Positions 29,941 to 40,999 of a stretch of 64,000 nt of DNA are shown here, one piece after another. Source of the stretch: Shinisaurus crocodilurus (Eukaryota; Chordata; Lepidosauria; Squamata; Shinisauridae); assembly GCA_021292165.1 (NCBI GenBank), contig CM037880.1:224284467-224348466 (forward strand), in the 5' to 3' direction. Under the pieces are notes generated by a model. That model did no database searches and had not been told where the DNA came from. It saw nothing but the letters and a program-made list of their open reading frames with translations. Numbering within the stretch: the first letter of the stretch is position 1; every line of letters starts with the position of its first letter. The translations under genes were made by a program, and so were the position numbers.

Positions 29941-32458
29941 CAGCTTTCTGTACACATGTAGTGTGCATTTGGTGGTGGTAAGGCACCGAAGTTACATGGT
30001 CAACCCCCCCCAGGTCCCACATCTTCTGGAACAGTTTAGACATGAACCCGGTGCCGCAGTCCGACACGACCGTGCGGGGCATTCCTAAGCGGGCAAAGAG
30101 AGAGAGCAGAGTCTTAGCCAGGCTGGCTGCAGAGATGGAGGCGAGCGCAAAAGCCTCTGCGTAGTGGGTGGCAAAGTCCACTACCGTCAGTACAAACTTT
30201 TTCCCCGTCTTGGTGGGCGGGTTCAGGGGACCCACTATGTCCATAGCAATCCGTTCAAAAGGGATCCCCACCACCGGAAAAGGCTGAAGGGGAGCTCTTG
30301 GGTGATCGCGATTGTGTCCCACTCGCTGGCACACATCGCAGGACCGACAGTAAGCCTTAATGTCGGAGGCGATCATGGGCCAGTAGAACCCCTCTGTAAT
30401 TCGAGCTTGGGTCCGCTTTTGCCCCAGGTGTCCTCCCCATGCCACGTCGTGGGCGAGGTGCAACACGGCGCGGCGGTACCGTTGGGGAACCACCAGTTGC
30501 CTCTGCTTGCGCCCCGGTGCCACTTCCCCCTTTGGCTCGAACTCCCGGTACAAAGTTCCATTGTCCCAGATAAATCCTTCCATGGCAAGGGATACCCCGG
30601 GGTCTTGGTTGGCCAGGGCGCGACACTCTCGCAGGGACGGGTCCAGCCGCTGGGCTTCCTTGAATTGGGCTTGTGTCCCAAAGTCTTTAGCCATCTGAGC
30701 AAACCCTTCGTCCTTCGGGGGCTCCGCTATGGCCTGGTTTTCCCCGGGGTGCCCCGCAGGGGATGGGGTCACCCCGGGTGGTGGAGGGGGCACGGGCTTA
30801 GGCTTTGGGACCGGTGCGGTTACGGGCGGCCCCCCTCGCCTTGCCTGTCCCCGGGTGACGACCCCCATCTTAGCTTTGGCCACCCGGAACGCGAGGTCGT
30901 TCCCGATGATGATGCCCCACTCCTTTTGGCGATGGATGATTACGTCCATCTCTCCTTCCCACCCCTGGTACTTGATCCGGACCCGGGCGATGGGGACGGT
31001 GATGTCGGGGGAGTTATAGGGTTTGATCGTACACGTACGTCCTGACAAAAGTTGGGACCTCTCTACGCGGTCCCGGGGCAGAGCCGTTACATCTGCCCCA
31101 GTGTCCCTATACCCCACCCGGGGAACATTATTGATATAGATGGACTCACAGAATTGCTTGCGGCTCCATCTCAGCTGGTCCGGGGAGGCGATGCGATACA
31201 GCGATGCACGGGGTTCAGGACGGTAGGAATCCCACTCCTGGAGTTCCTCCTCGGCACTGCGATCCTCGGGGATGCTTGCATGGAGGGAGAGGACCGACCG
31301 TCGCTCGTCGTCGCTGTCGTTGTCCTGAGCGGCTGCAGCACCCGCGACGCATCCTACTTTCCTCGGCGAGGGACGGGCATCCCGGTTCTTGGGTTGGAGC
31401 TTGGGGCAATCCCGCCGCAGGTGTCCCATCTCGTTACAGTGGAAGCAGGCCCCAGACCGAGGGTTTTGGTTCCCCTTGGTCCGAGGGGCCTCCCCGCGCC
31501 GTCGGGGCAGGCCCTTTTCCGGCTCCGGGTTCTTCTCGGCCACGGCAGCGGAACTTCCCTTGGTGGATGGGGCCGTCCGGTATAGCCCCATCTCGTCGGC
31601 CATGATCCCCGCCGCCTCACAGGTACGGGGCTTCTGATCCCTTACGACAGCGGCCAGCTCCTTCGGGATGGTGGTGAAGAACTGCTCCATGGCAAACAGC
31701 TCGACAACTTCCTTCAGGGTGGAGGCCCGGGAAGCCTCCACCCAGGACTCGCAGACGTGCATTACCTGGGCTGCCCATGCCACGTGGGTGGTCCCAGGGG
31801 AAGGTTTACCCTCTCGAAATCTTCGCCGGCAATGTTCGGCGGAGAGGGCGAAGTGTTGTCTGACCGCTGCCTTGAACGCCTCGTAGCTTGCCGGGGTCTT
31901 CCGCAGATGCGCCCCGAGGAGGTCAGCCAGGTCCCCACTGACCTGGGTTCGCAGGGCGGACAGCCACAAGTTGTCGGGGACCCGCTGCTCCTGGCACGCC
32001 ATTTCAAAAATGTGCAAAAACATCAGGACATCTTGCCCTGGCTTGTAGTAGGGGAACGCCTTGCGGTCCCACGACGGAGGGGGAGGAGCGGAGGGGACAA
32101 TCGGGGGAGTTTTCCCCGCCTCAAGCTGCATCTTGGCCAGCTCCATCTGCATCCGGATCATTTCGCGCTCGTGGGCCATCCTCTCCCGCTCATGTGCCAT
32201 CCAGTCCGAGGGAAGCTCGAAGGGCTCCAGGGGCTCCAGGGGAGCGGGGTCCTCGGTCCACACATCCTCTCTCCCATCTGTCGGAACTGGGATAGGGCGG
32301 CCCCTGGGTCGGGCACCCGGCCCCAGACTTGCCAGCAGCTCCCTCTGCCGCTCCGTCAGCCGGATCAGCGCCGCCAACCCCGGGGTGATGGGGGTTGCGG
32401 GCAGGGGCCGCCATGGCTCGGCTCCCCCAGTTGCTCCGTCAGGCTCTGGGTCGCCCAT
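29912..32458 (-). CDS. Gmr1-like Ty3/gypsy gag-protease-integrase polyprotein, 3' truncated
   Basis: One unbroken minus-strand frame of about 848 codons. The start is placed at MGDPEPDGATGG (32458) because the frame further upstream runs through the primer-binding site and LTR. Order of parts: acidic/proline-rich N-terminus; charged helix of MAHERE repeats (about 87-113); SCAN-like capsid region (about 135-272; CRRRFREG ... WVEASRASTLKEVVELFAMEQFFTTIPKEL in outline); CCHC knuckle C338/C341/H346/C351; aspartic protease DTGA (452-455) with IIIGND flap-side motif; proline-rich linker; integrase HHCC H670/H677/C707/C710; catalytic D740 (AMDIVGP) and D800 (SDCGTGF). The catalytic Glu is lost: after about residue 827 (VPYHHQ) the frame runs into unrelated DNA. 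No reverse transcriptase or RNase H fits between protease and integrase. Gmr1-like elements are known to place integrase before RT, and their gag is related to SCAN domains. Truncated, so not mobile on its own. Confidence 0.85.
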   Translation of the reverse strand: MGDPEPDGATGGAEPWRPLPATPITPGLAALIRLTERQRELLASLGPGARPRGRPIPVPTDGREDVWTEDPAPLEPLEPFELPSDWMAHERERMAHEREMIRMQMELAKMQLEAGKTPPIVPSAPPPPSWDRKAFPYYKPGQDVLMFLHIFEMACQEQRVPDNLWLSALRTQVSGDLADLLGAHLRKTPASYEAFKAAVRQHFALSAEHCRRRFREGKPSPGTTHVAWAAQVMHVCESWVEASRASTLKEVVELFAMEQFFTTIPKELAAVVRDQKPRTCEAAGIMADEMGLYRTAPSTKGSSAAVAEKNPEPEKGLPRRRGEAPRTKGNQNPRSGACFHCNEMGHLRRDCPKLQPKNRDARPSPRKVGCVAGAAAAQDNDSDDERRSVLSLHASIPEDRSAEEELQEWDSYRPEPRASLYRIASPDQLRWSRKQFCESIYINNVPRVGYRDTGADVTALPRDRVERSQLLSGRTCTIKPYNSPDITVPIARVRIKYQGWEGEMDVIIHRQKEWGIIIGNDLAFRVAKAKMGVVTRGQARRGGPPVTAPVPKPKPVPPPPPGVTPSPAGHPGENQAIAEPPKDEGFAQMAKDFGTQAQFKEAQRLDPSLRECRALANQDPGVSLAMEGFIWDNGTLYREFEPKGEVAPGRKQRQLVVPQRYRRAVLHLAHDVAWGGHLGQKRTQARITEGFYWPMIASDIKAYCRSCDVCQRVGHNRDHPRAPLQPFPVVGIPFERIAMDIVGPLNPPTKTGKKFVLTVVDFATHYAEAFALASISAASLAKTLLSLFARLGMPRTVVSDCGTGFMSKLFQKMWDLGGVDHVTSVPYHHQMHTTCVQKAAMAELSFHR

Positions 32459-32521
32459 GGTGATCCTTAGGCTCTTGCTACTTTGGGTCTGGGAGATATT
32501 CTGGGCTAATAAGTTATCCCC

Positions 32522-32535
32522 CCGCTGCCACCAAG
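32522..32535 (-). other. Primer-binding site of the Gmr1-like element
   Basis: Minus-strand TGGTGGCAGCGGGG starts two bases after the proposed LTR end. PBS sequences start TGG, complementary to the CCA end of a tRNA. Which tRNA is used was not determined. Confidence 0.6.
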
Positions 32536-32854
32536 TGGAAGACTGCCAACCTGGTCTTCTGCGCGGGTTCAATACTAAGGGGGTAGCGAGTCCTGGGGGC
32601 GGGCCTTCTCCGAGGCCCCCCAGCGACTATCACCCTTAGCCTAGAACAAAGGGATAACTTATAGCCACAAAAGTATCTTTTATAAAACAAGTTTATTTAC
32701 AAAATGACCTTCACAAACCCAGACACACGCCAGCAATACAGCTTATCAGTACAGCACAAAGTAGCAAGCAAGAAGTCTCAAGGACACCGTGATTTCAGGC
32801 TCTCAGCTAATTAGTTCAGCTCGGGCTCCAGCAGAGGCCCGGTCAACCGCATGC

Positions 32855-33060
32855 TGCTAGCTGGGTTCCCGGCGGAGGTCCGGTCTACCCAAGCGGCTAG
32901 CTGGGTTCCCGGCGGAGGTCCGGTCTACCCAAGCGGCTAGTGAGTGATTTCAGCTTGGTTGCCCGGGGGTCCGGTCAACCCAAGCGGCCAGTGATTTCAG
33001 CTTGGTTTCCCGGGGGTCCGGTCAACCCAAGCGGCCAGTGATTTCAGCTAGCTGGAGCAC
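32855..33060. repeat. Tandem repeats in the LTR, set 1
   Basis: Two 40-bp units (GGGTTCCCGGCGGAGGTCCG plus GTCTACCCAAGCGGCTAGCT) followed by two about 47-bp units (GTGATTTCAGCTTGGTT ... GTCCGGTCAACCCAAGCGGC). All share the GGTCCGGTC-ACCCAAGCGGC core. Confidence 0.9.
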
Positions 33061-33205
33061 GCCGGGTGCTGCTACCCGGGGTTGCCGATCCCTTCGTTCT
33101 CTTACCCCAAGCATGGGGCAAGACTGCTGATCAGGTCCAACAACTCAGTTCCCTTGCGCAGGGTGTTTTATACCTTGGGTTTCAGGTAGCCCCTCCCTCT
33201 GCAAT

Positions 33206-33330
33206 CAGGTGGGTGGCCAATCAGGTGGGTTGCCACCCTCCTCAGGTGGGTGGCCAATCAGGTGGGTTGCCACCCTCCTCAGGTGGGCGGCCAATCAGGT
33301 GGGTTGCCACCCTCCTCAGGTGGGTGGGGT
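33206..33330. repeat. Tandem repeats in the LTR, set 2
   Basis: About 3.5 units of 36 bp built from AGGTGGGTGGCCAATCAGGT and GGGTTGCCACCCTCCTC. Each unit carries GGCCAATCAG, a CCAAT-box type motif, upstream of the TATA box on the minus strand. Confidence 0.92.
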
Positions 33331-33631
33331 CCCCTTGAAGCCACCTGCTTAATGGTCCCATCCTGTGGTGTTGAATGGCCCTTTCTTATGGGTGCCGAAA
33401 TGTCTGCTCTGGCAAGGTATTCAAGTCTTATGTAGATGGGGCTGATATACGAGAGCATTGACGAACCTGGGGATGCTTCCTGCCTTCCCCCCTGAGGTGA
33501 TTCTATGCAGATGTTGTTTCTCCCGGTTGGTCTCTGTGGAGACTGGCTGTCTCTGCCCCCTGGGTCTCCTTCCCCCCTCCTTGGTGAGTGTGTGTGTGTC
33601 AGAAAGGGGTTTTAGGTTGGCTTTCTCCACA

Positions 33632-34506
33632 ATGCATTATTTGCATCTTAGCTAAAGAATCCATTTTGTTCCAGAAAGGGCAGCTGGCTGAAAGGCTGCC
33701 AGGGATAAGATGCCCCCAGATGGCAGTAAGGGGTGGGGTAGGGGGCAGTACCTAATTGCCTATGTGCATTTGCCACTGAAAGGAATCACTCCCGTGGAAT
33801 GGTGCATGGTAACTTTTGTTCTGCACACCTCCACCTCACTGTCTCCCAGGGCATGGCTGTTGTCCTGCTCAGTCAGTCGGCTCTAATTCAGCCAAGTAGC
33901 CAGGAAGCAGCAGGGGTCTCCTTTCATTCCTCAGAGTCAAAGTACTGATCCCTTCCTTCTACCCCAGGGGTGGGCAACCCACGGCCCTCAGGGGGTCTCC
34001 CCTGTGGCCCTTTTGCAGTTCTAGTCCACCAAACTCTACGATTTCTCTCCAAAGAATTACATTGTTGAGAGGGAGACCGTGGAGCCAGGGGCGGAACCAG
34101 TTTGAGGTGGGGGCCCAAACTTTGGGCCAGATGATGTCAGTGGGCACAGCCATGCCCGCAGGCGCCATCTCCCCATCCCTGCCCATTTTGACTTTCCCTG
34201 TGTTCAGCTGCGATTCCTCCCAGCGTGGGGGGGGGACACGACTCTTCCGTGGGGCAGGTTCAAGCACCACCCACCCCTGGAGGAACTCAAGGAAGCCTCC
34301 ATGGGCTGGATGTGGAACTCTTGCAGCCTGGATTAGGCCCACATGAGACTGGCAGTTCGGCATCCTTGCCACTGTCCCTGGCAAGGTCTCAGAAGATGCT
34401 CAGGCCCAGCCCTTGCACTGCATGCGGTGGTTTGTAGGCAGAAAAGGGATTCGGGGGTTCCTGTCCAGGATATTTAATTTTAGCAAGGATCAGGCCTGGA
34501 GCCTCT
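33632..34506. other. Non-coding, no clear feature
   Basis: Unique-looking sequence. A possible decayed MITE lies at about 33965-34060 (GGGGTGGGCAACCCACGGCC ... CTAGTCCACCAAACTCTACG). No gene is supported. Confidence 0.4.
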
Positions 34507-34514
34507 CTCTAGAG

Positions 34515-34583
34515 CAGTGTCCTCCAACCTTGCTGGGAGTTGTAGGCCAAAAACATCTGGGGACCCAAGGTTGGAGGACACTG
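34515..34583. mobile_element. Short palindromic-family hAT MITE
   Basis: 69 bp, CAGTGTCCTCCAACCTTG to CAAGGTTGGAGGACACTG, with perfect 8-bp duplication CTCTAGAG at 34507-34514 and 34584-34591. An internally deleted relative of 15617-15751: one inner arm is missing. Confidence 0.93.
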
Positions 34584-34641
34584 CTCTAGAGCCAGGGCAG
34601 CAACACCACAGTGCCGAGACTGGAATGGAAATGAAAAGGAC

Positions 34642-34644
<3 letters not shown>

Positions 34645-34678
<34 letters not shown>
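34645..34678. repeat. (CA)n microsatellite
   Basis: About 17 CA units. Confidence 0.95.
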
Positions 34679-34681
<3 letters not shown>

Positions 34682-35300
34682 GAAGTCAGCTTTTTAGCAA
34701 TCCAGAGTTTGGATGTAAAATATTGGGTTGGGACTTCAAATGTTAAAAGTGCAATTTAATCTCAGAATCTGAACTCCGGGTACTCTGCAGTGCAATCCAG
34801 CCCTCACATCATGCTGACTGCAGGAGGTCACAGGGTTGTTACTAAATCCCCATAGCTCTAGGTGACTCGGGTGCAGCAATGGCGTGACGGTGATGGTGAT
34901 GTGCCACTTTAAGAGTGCGCTGGCATGAGGAGGGAAATGGGCCAAGTTCAGGCCTTGAGGTGGGGGCGGACCAGAGGAGAGGTCTGCTGTTGAGTCCCCT
35001 GGGGGTGGCCCTGCCTCTCCCTTCCACACATGAGCTGTGGGGAGGGGGCGTGGGGGCTGTGTCATGGCTTGGCCCCGAGACACAATCTCTTCTGTTTGCT
35101 CTAGTGACATCACCAAAATGTGGACATGTGCATATGACATGCTCATCACATGTGCCTGTATTTTGAACCAGGGACTTACCGGTATCCCCCTCCTGATCAT
35201 TGTTTTCCAGGTTGGATTGTAATCCATCCTCTCCAGGAATGCTGCTAAAGCAATGGAGTCTTCCCGGGATGTTTTGTGCTTCACTCATAAGTATGAACAG
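34679..35300. other. Non-coding, no gene
   Basis: The minus frame at 34736-35284 (182 residues) shows no domain and overlaps an open plus frame. It is treated as chance. No repeat is identified. Confidence 0.4.
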
Positions 35301-35472
35301 TGACTCACACTGGCTCAGCTTGTTTGAGTGTGGAAAGCTAAGCAGAGTCAGGCCTGGTTATTACCTGGATGGGAGACCCCTCCTCTAGTTTCCTGCATTG
35401 AGCAGGGGGTTGGACTCGATGGCCTTGTAGGCTCCTTCCAACTCTATGATCTATGAATGATCTATGAATCTG
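35301..35472 (+). mobile_element. 5S-CR1 SINE, copy 5
   Basis: TGACTCACACTGGCTCAGCT head start, GAGTGTGGAAAGCTAAGCAG, GGATGGGAGACC, then the CR1-like tail ending CTATGATCTATGAATGATCT. Confidence 0.87.
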
Positions 35473-36702
35473 GCAACTGGGAAACTACATATATCCCAGG
35501 GCTCCCGGGAGCCTTGGGAGTTATCATGTCACTTCCTTGACATCTGCCATCCAAATTTTTGAGTTAAAGTTTTAAAATTGTAAACTGCCTTGGGGGCTCT
35601 TTTAGGACCTAAAGGCAACTTATACATAATTTCATAAACAAATAAATAGATAAGTATCCTAAGGATGCTGGGTGCCCTGGGAACAGCTATATTCACCAGG
35701 ATCCCTGATGTCTGGGATACTACCATAGTTGCCAAGATAGGTGTGTGGGTATGCGTGTGACCTCTCTGACAGCACCACAACCACTGGAGCCATCACAGCG
35801 AACAGGTAATGGGGGTTAAAGGCTCATCATGGAGGGGGGGGGACACCAAATTGAATTCATAATTGAGTTTGTAACAAATTGAGTTATTTTCTGGTTTTAA
35901 TTTCATTTCATTTTTAGAAAATAGTTTGGTTTGATGATCTCAGTTCTGAAATTAGCTGGGTTGTGTCTCCACATTGCTAATTTGCTCCTGCGGTCATGTG
36001 CTGCTCTCTGGAGTGGATTCTAGCCCTGGATTCTATTCCCCCCGCCTCTCTCAGCTTCCATGCAAAGCCGCTCTTGCTGGCGGGACCCCCAGAAGGCTTT
36101 GCTTTGCCTTCTGGAAGCCACGCAGACACCTCCCAGGAATGGGGGGGCGAATCCCTCATCTCCTGTTTCCTGTTGCGTTGCTGATTTCCCTTTAGCCACC
36201 TGCCACGTTATGGTGCTGCAGGGCCATGGCGGCCGGGGATGATGGGAGTTGTAGTCTAGCACATTGGGGCAGGCACCGGTTGGGGACGGCTGCTCTAAAG
36301 AAACCGCCCTCCCCACAATGGCTGCTTCGCAGGGCCAAGTTTAGGTGCGGGCATAGCAAGAGGGCAAGAGAGGAGAGACGGCTGCCCCACGGGGGGGGGG
36401 GGAGGGGGCAGCCCAGTAGATCAGAGGTTTGGAGGAGGAGGTGCTGGGGTGGGGGGGTGGGGGGATTCTCCCACATTAGCATTTTGATGAGAGCCTCCAA
36501 GATCCATTGGGGGCCGTTCCAGCAGGCTGCGCAGGGAGATGGCACCATCTGGGCCTCTCGGCTGGGATCGTTACAGACACGGGGAGCCAGGATTCCCCTG
36601 GCCTTTGATATCCTTCACTCTGCAGGCAAGCCCAGCTGGGTCTCCCCGGTTACCGGTTACCCAGAACCTGTTTCTAGTGCCCGTGCTCAGGCCTGGAGTA
36701 TG

Positions 36703-36703
<1 letters not shown>
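35473..36703. other. Non-coding with repeat relics
   Basis: About 35575-35655 (GTAAACTGCCTTGGGGGCTC ... AACTTATACATAATTTC) looks like a LINE/SINE 3' tail. About 36225-36297 (GATGGGAGTTGTAGTCTAGC ... GGTTGGGGACGGCTGCTC) is a diverged palindromic MITE relic. G runs occur at 36391-36402 and 36449-36464. No gene is seen. Confidence 0.45.
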
Positions 36704-36769
<66 letters not shown>

Positions 36770-36812
36770 TTATTACCCGCCTCTCCATCTAGATCGAGGC
36801 GGGGAACAACAG
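36704..36812 (-). mobile_element. LINE/SINE 3' end with (AAT)n tail
   Basis: (AAT)n over 36704-36769 followed by TTATTACCCGCCTCTCCATC and TAGATCGAGGCGGGGAACAA. The complement of the same 3' end occurs at 56828-56907 with an ATT tail, so both are ends of one dispersed family, probably L2-group. The family name is not certain. Confidence 0.6.
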
Positions 36813-38470
36813 AAAACAAAAGACCACAGCCATGCGCACGAACACCCAGGGCCAGCCCAGGAATCTCCCCCCCCCCCCCAGGCTGAACTGCATGACCCAA
36901 GAGGAGTGCCAGAGCCCCACCAGTACCACCAGCATTGTTGCAGAGCCTTTGGAGCAACAGTTCCATGGGTGTGCTTCTTACAGATGTGGTGGCTGCAGGC
37001 AACCAGTTGGGTGGCTTGTGCAGTTGAACCAGTCCAAACATATATAACTGGGACATTTTTATTTTTTTTTTACGGGGAGGAGAGGTCAGCCTAATCCTTT
37101 CTGAAAGGGAAGAACAGAGCTGGCCACTCACCAGCCTTCCTCCCCCACCCACACCCCCACCCCCACCCCCAGTCTGCCTTTACCACAACAAGGAGCACGC
37201 ACAGAGCGCAGGCTGACTGCAGAAAGGTGCCTGCAGAGCAAAATGATGTGGCACCAAAGAGCACACTGCTCATGCGCCAAGCCATGCAATATGGAGGGAA
37301 CATGCATCAAAAGAAGGGGCAGCAAAACATCTGGGGACCCAAGGTTGGAGAACACTGGTCTAGGAGAATGGAGAGCAGCTTGGCAGACGGACAGCCCGGC
37401 ATCATCAGCGTTCCAGGGCTGCAGTTATGGGTCAGAAGTACACACGTTCTCCAGCCGGGCTATGGAACTAGGAGGGAGTCAACTTCCTGACTGAAGCAGC
37501 TGCTTCCCTGTTTATCCCCCTGGGGCCCCCTCTTTCTGTTATTTCCCCTTGGTAGATGGAAGCTCCTCAGGGCAGGGACCTCTCCTCTTGCACTCGGTAA
37601 AGCACCAGTCAAGCACACTGAAGGCACGATATGAATAATATGTGTTTGTTTGCTTCTGTCTATTCCCAGCTTTCTGCCTGTTGGTCCTCCTCCTAACGCA
37701 CCTTGCAGAATTAAGGATTCTAATGTTTTAAAGCAACAGCAGCAGTAGCAGGCAACACATAAAAGAATGCCAATGTTATAACAGAAACTAGATGGGAAAG
37801 CATTTGAGTATTGGGGGGCAGGGGGGGGGAGCTTCAGCACTTTGCATAGCTCCTTAAGTCTTCCGCAAGATGCACGCTCTGTGTCCGGTCTTCCTTCACT
37901 GCTGCAGACATGCACTGCTGTTCCACCCACAGGACTCATATGAAACATATGCACAAATTCATGCTCTCATCCATTCACACCCTCTACTTGCTAACCAACA
38001 GTTTGATAGCATTGCCTACTCCCTTTTTGGCGGAGCCCCTTCCCACTAACAGCACATCTCAACCTGCCTCCAGACCTTGTGTGCTGTCAGCTTTTATTTA
38101 AACTTCTGAGCAGTTGGAATGCTTATGAACGTTCCATAAGACAGCAGCAGCTGAGCTAGTTTCAAAATGCTGAAGCCAGAGCACTTGTTGCATCCAATAC
38201 CTATGGAGGTTTCAAAGACTGCAGCCTGTGTTTGCTTCTGGTTTTTCTTTCTTTAGCTGAGTTAATCTGATTAAAAAAACAATGGTTTCCTGCCAATGCA
38301 TGTGTTCTGTGCTTTAATTGGACGGCTCACTTGTCTACTTAAAACTAGAGTAAGTTTTACTGTGGTCTTACATTGGCTCTTGTCTGATCTTCAGTGTTCC
38401 CCCTGTTCTTCCTCAGATCCCTATCACTTGATTCTGATGAGATCACCGTAGGAATATGGAGTTTCACTCT
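36813..38470. other. Non-coding, no gene
   Basis: Holds a C run (36869-36880), a CCCCAC-rich run (37143-37172) and a fragment of the palindromic MITE family at about 37327-37364 (CATCTGGGGACCCAAGGTTG GAGAACACTGG split here). Nothing else is recognised. Confidence 0.4.
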
Positions 38471-40945
38471 GGATGCTGGAGTTCAAGAATGTGGACTTGT
38501 TGGAGAACATTCAGAGTGGGGATCTGCCAAGAGGAGAGAGACTCTCTGAGGAGCTGCTGAAGGCACTGGTCAGACGCAGCCTTCCCCAACCTGGTTGCCC
38601 TCCAGAAGTGTTGGACACTTGGACTACAGCTCCCATCACCCCCAGCCTTCCACTGGGGATCCCATCATCTCCCTCTGTCACATTCCAAAGGGCCTTGGGG
38701 CAGACCTCTCCCATCTAGCAACCACTTCAACTCCTTGGACATTTGGGTCAATCCTAATGAAGAGGGCAGATCGGTCCCGAGTCTGAGAAACTGAACTTCT
38801 TGCGATACAACCCTCTGCAGTGAGTTCATTAGAAAAAGAAAAAGAAAGAAAAAGAAGAATGAGCAAGAGATGTTGAACTTCAGCCTGCCGGGAAACCAAA
38901 TGCTGACCAGGGAGTCCTTTGCCACAACGCCAGACGTGTGGGTGCTGAGCTCGAAGAGTGCCAGCTCTGGCAGTGGGCAAATCATTCTCTTTTGGCCTCC
39001 GCTTCTCCTCCTCCTCCTGCAAAATGGGAGCAATAATCCAGGATGGCCATGAAACAGAGCACAACGAAGGCTGTAAAGTGAAGCACGGTGCAAGGCCGCC
39101 CATAGCTGTGGCTCCTTAGGTGGCCAATGCACACTGCGCGTGCTCAGGGGCAACCTTGTGCATTCCAAAGCTGAGCCCTGGAACTGAAAACCAATTCCTG
39201 GGTTCAGTCCCTTTGAGTCCGTTAGGATTAAACCCTGGAAGCAATCTAAAATGGCATTGGCCTTTTTGAGCTGCAACTTCACATCCTCCCCAGAGATGTC
39301 CTCGGAGAAAACGCTGGAGCTTTAGTGTGGGCGGGGGGGGCGGGGAGCACCATTGTTGTGTTCTTGGATTTGCTGTGGAAAGGGCCACCAGGCAGGCTTC
39401 ACGCTGAAATGCGGATGCGTCCTGCCCATACCACCAAAGCCCTTCCGGTTTTTGATCAGAGCTGCTGTGCCCCCACCGCCCCCAGGAGCCGCGTCCTCTC
39501 TCTGCAGGAGCCAGAGCCCAGCTGGGCCTCCTTTGGGGCTCCACAGGCAGCTGCAGATGCCAAGCCATGACCTTCCCTGGGCTCTTTCCAGCCACATGCC
39601 GGCAGCTGCATGGCAAAGGAGGAGAGGGGCACCGTTAGGCAGACGCCAGGCAGCTGGACTTGCACGAGGCACACGCTCCGAGGTGGGGGGTGAGCTCACC
39701 GGCAGGCAGCCCTCCTCACTTGGCCGGCTGGGCTGAGGCAAGGTTCCAAGAGAACCTTTCCTCTCTTGGAACCCAGCACCAGCCTGACTGTGATGGCTCT
39801 GGGTTGCGTGCGCACCATGCTGCGTGGAGACAAGCGCAAGTGCACGCTTCTTCAGCTGCAGGTGGGGAGTCAGGCTGGAGATCGAGGAGTTCCCGAGCAG
39901 TGGGGCAGCGAGGTGATTTTGGACCTTGGACTTAATGGTCTTACCTCTCCCCCCCCCTTTAGATGGCCACGTGGATTATTCCTGTTGTGAAGCACACAAC
40001 ACAAACTGACGTGTCTCTTCTTCGCCACGCCACCGCCACGCCTCATTCCATACTTTACAACAGCTTCTACATTCCAGATGAGTGTGAGAGAAAACAATTT
40101 GCCAACTGTGACCCACCCACCCACCCACCCCACACAAATTAATCCTCTGAGCATGTGCAGTTTTGCATTTTAAACTCACTTAAATCATAGCACCATCATG
40201 ACTCTAGGATTAACACGGAGGTTGCTTCTGCTGCCCGGATGCTACTTGCGAATAAGCACCGACCAAGGCCACGTGCGTGGCCAGCCAGCCACTTTGGGAC
40301 TACGAGCTACGTTAGGAAAAGAGGAGGCTGCCCTGACATGTCCTGTTCGCCGGGCCCTTGTGCTTCTGCCCACGCCACCTTCCACTATCCGGCTGGTCGT
40401 TTGGGGGTCCCGGGCCATGGGGTATGCAGCACTGTTCCCGAAGGCAGGGAAACCGGCCACTTGAACTCTGCTAGGTGGAGACCATGGAGACCGTTGCAGG
40501 AAGGCTGGGCTGTTGCCATTTGGAGACGTTTCCAGAGAGGGATCACCTCCCTCGTGGCCTGCAGATATTTGTGATGGCCCGGCAACCGCTTTTCTGAGGG
40601 CAGAATGTCATTGTACCCTCAAAAACACCCTGGATATCTGAAAAGAAGCTCCACGCGCGATCAACGTAACAGGTGACATTATGTGGTGAAATAGGTCCGT
40701 GTGGGTTTGTCACATGGTACTGTGGACACATGTGGGCCTGCTCTTTTCCCACACGCAAGTGACACTCCACATAGGAAAAAATCAGCCCAAAGTCTCACAT
40801 CTTTATCCACTTTATTCCACATTATCCCTGAAGCTCATGACAGGTACCATTTCAAAATGCCTAACTGGAAACCTAAAATTTTCAGATTAGAAACATGCCA
40901 GTAAAGTGTTTCTGTGGCTACTCAACAGCCAGCCAGATCCTGGTT
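38471..40945. other. Non-coding, no recognised gene
   Basis: About 38577-38662 is a MITE relic (CCTTCCCCAACCTGGTTGCC ... GGACTACAGCTCCCATCAC). The stretch 39300-39740 is open on both strands (81-166 residues) but shows no domain, and both-strand openness argues against coding. There is a CCCACCCACC run near 40112-40130. The rest is unique-looking. Confidence 0.4.
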
Positions 40946-40997
40946 CTAATATAATATAATATAATATAATATAATATAATATAATATAATATAATAT
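40946..40997. repeat. (ATAAT)n pentanucleotide microsatellite
   Basis: About ten ATAAT units directly abutting the tail of the SINE at 41000. Confidence 0.95.
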
Positions 40998-40999
40998 TA

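Larger units (their letters stand above)
32536..33631 (-). mobile_element. 5' LTR of the Gmr1-like retrotransposon
   Basis: Lies directly upstream of the primer-binding site. On the minus strand a TATAAAA box is seen (about 33173-33167) and an AATAAA poly(A) signal (about 32694), the order expected for U3-R-U5. The proposed ends are TGTGGAG (33631) and CTTCCA (32536); the right end is approximate since no second LTR is present to compare. It holds two sets of tandem repeats (32855-33060, 33206-33330). Confidence 0.65.

Noticed and set aside
31757..32470. 237-residue plus-strand frame and other plus frames at 30.1-31.6 kb
   Set aside because: Antisense shadows of the Gmr1-like gag-pol frame, which has recognisable domains.
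39116..39741. Frames of 127-166 residues on both strands
   Set aside because: No domain, no splice or promoter context, both strands open.
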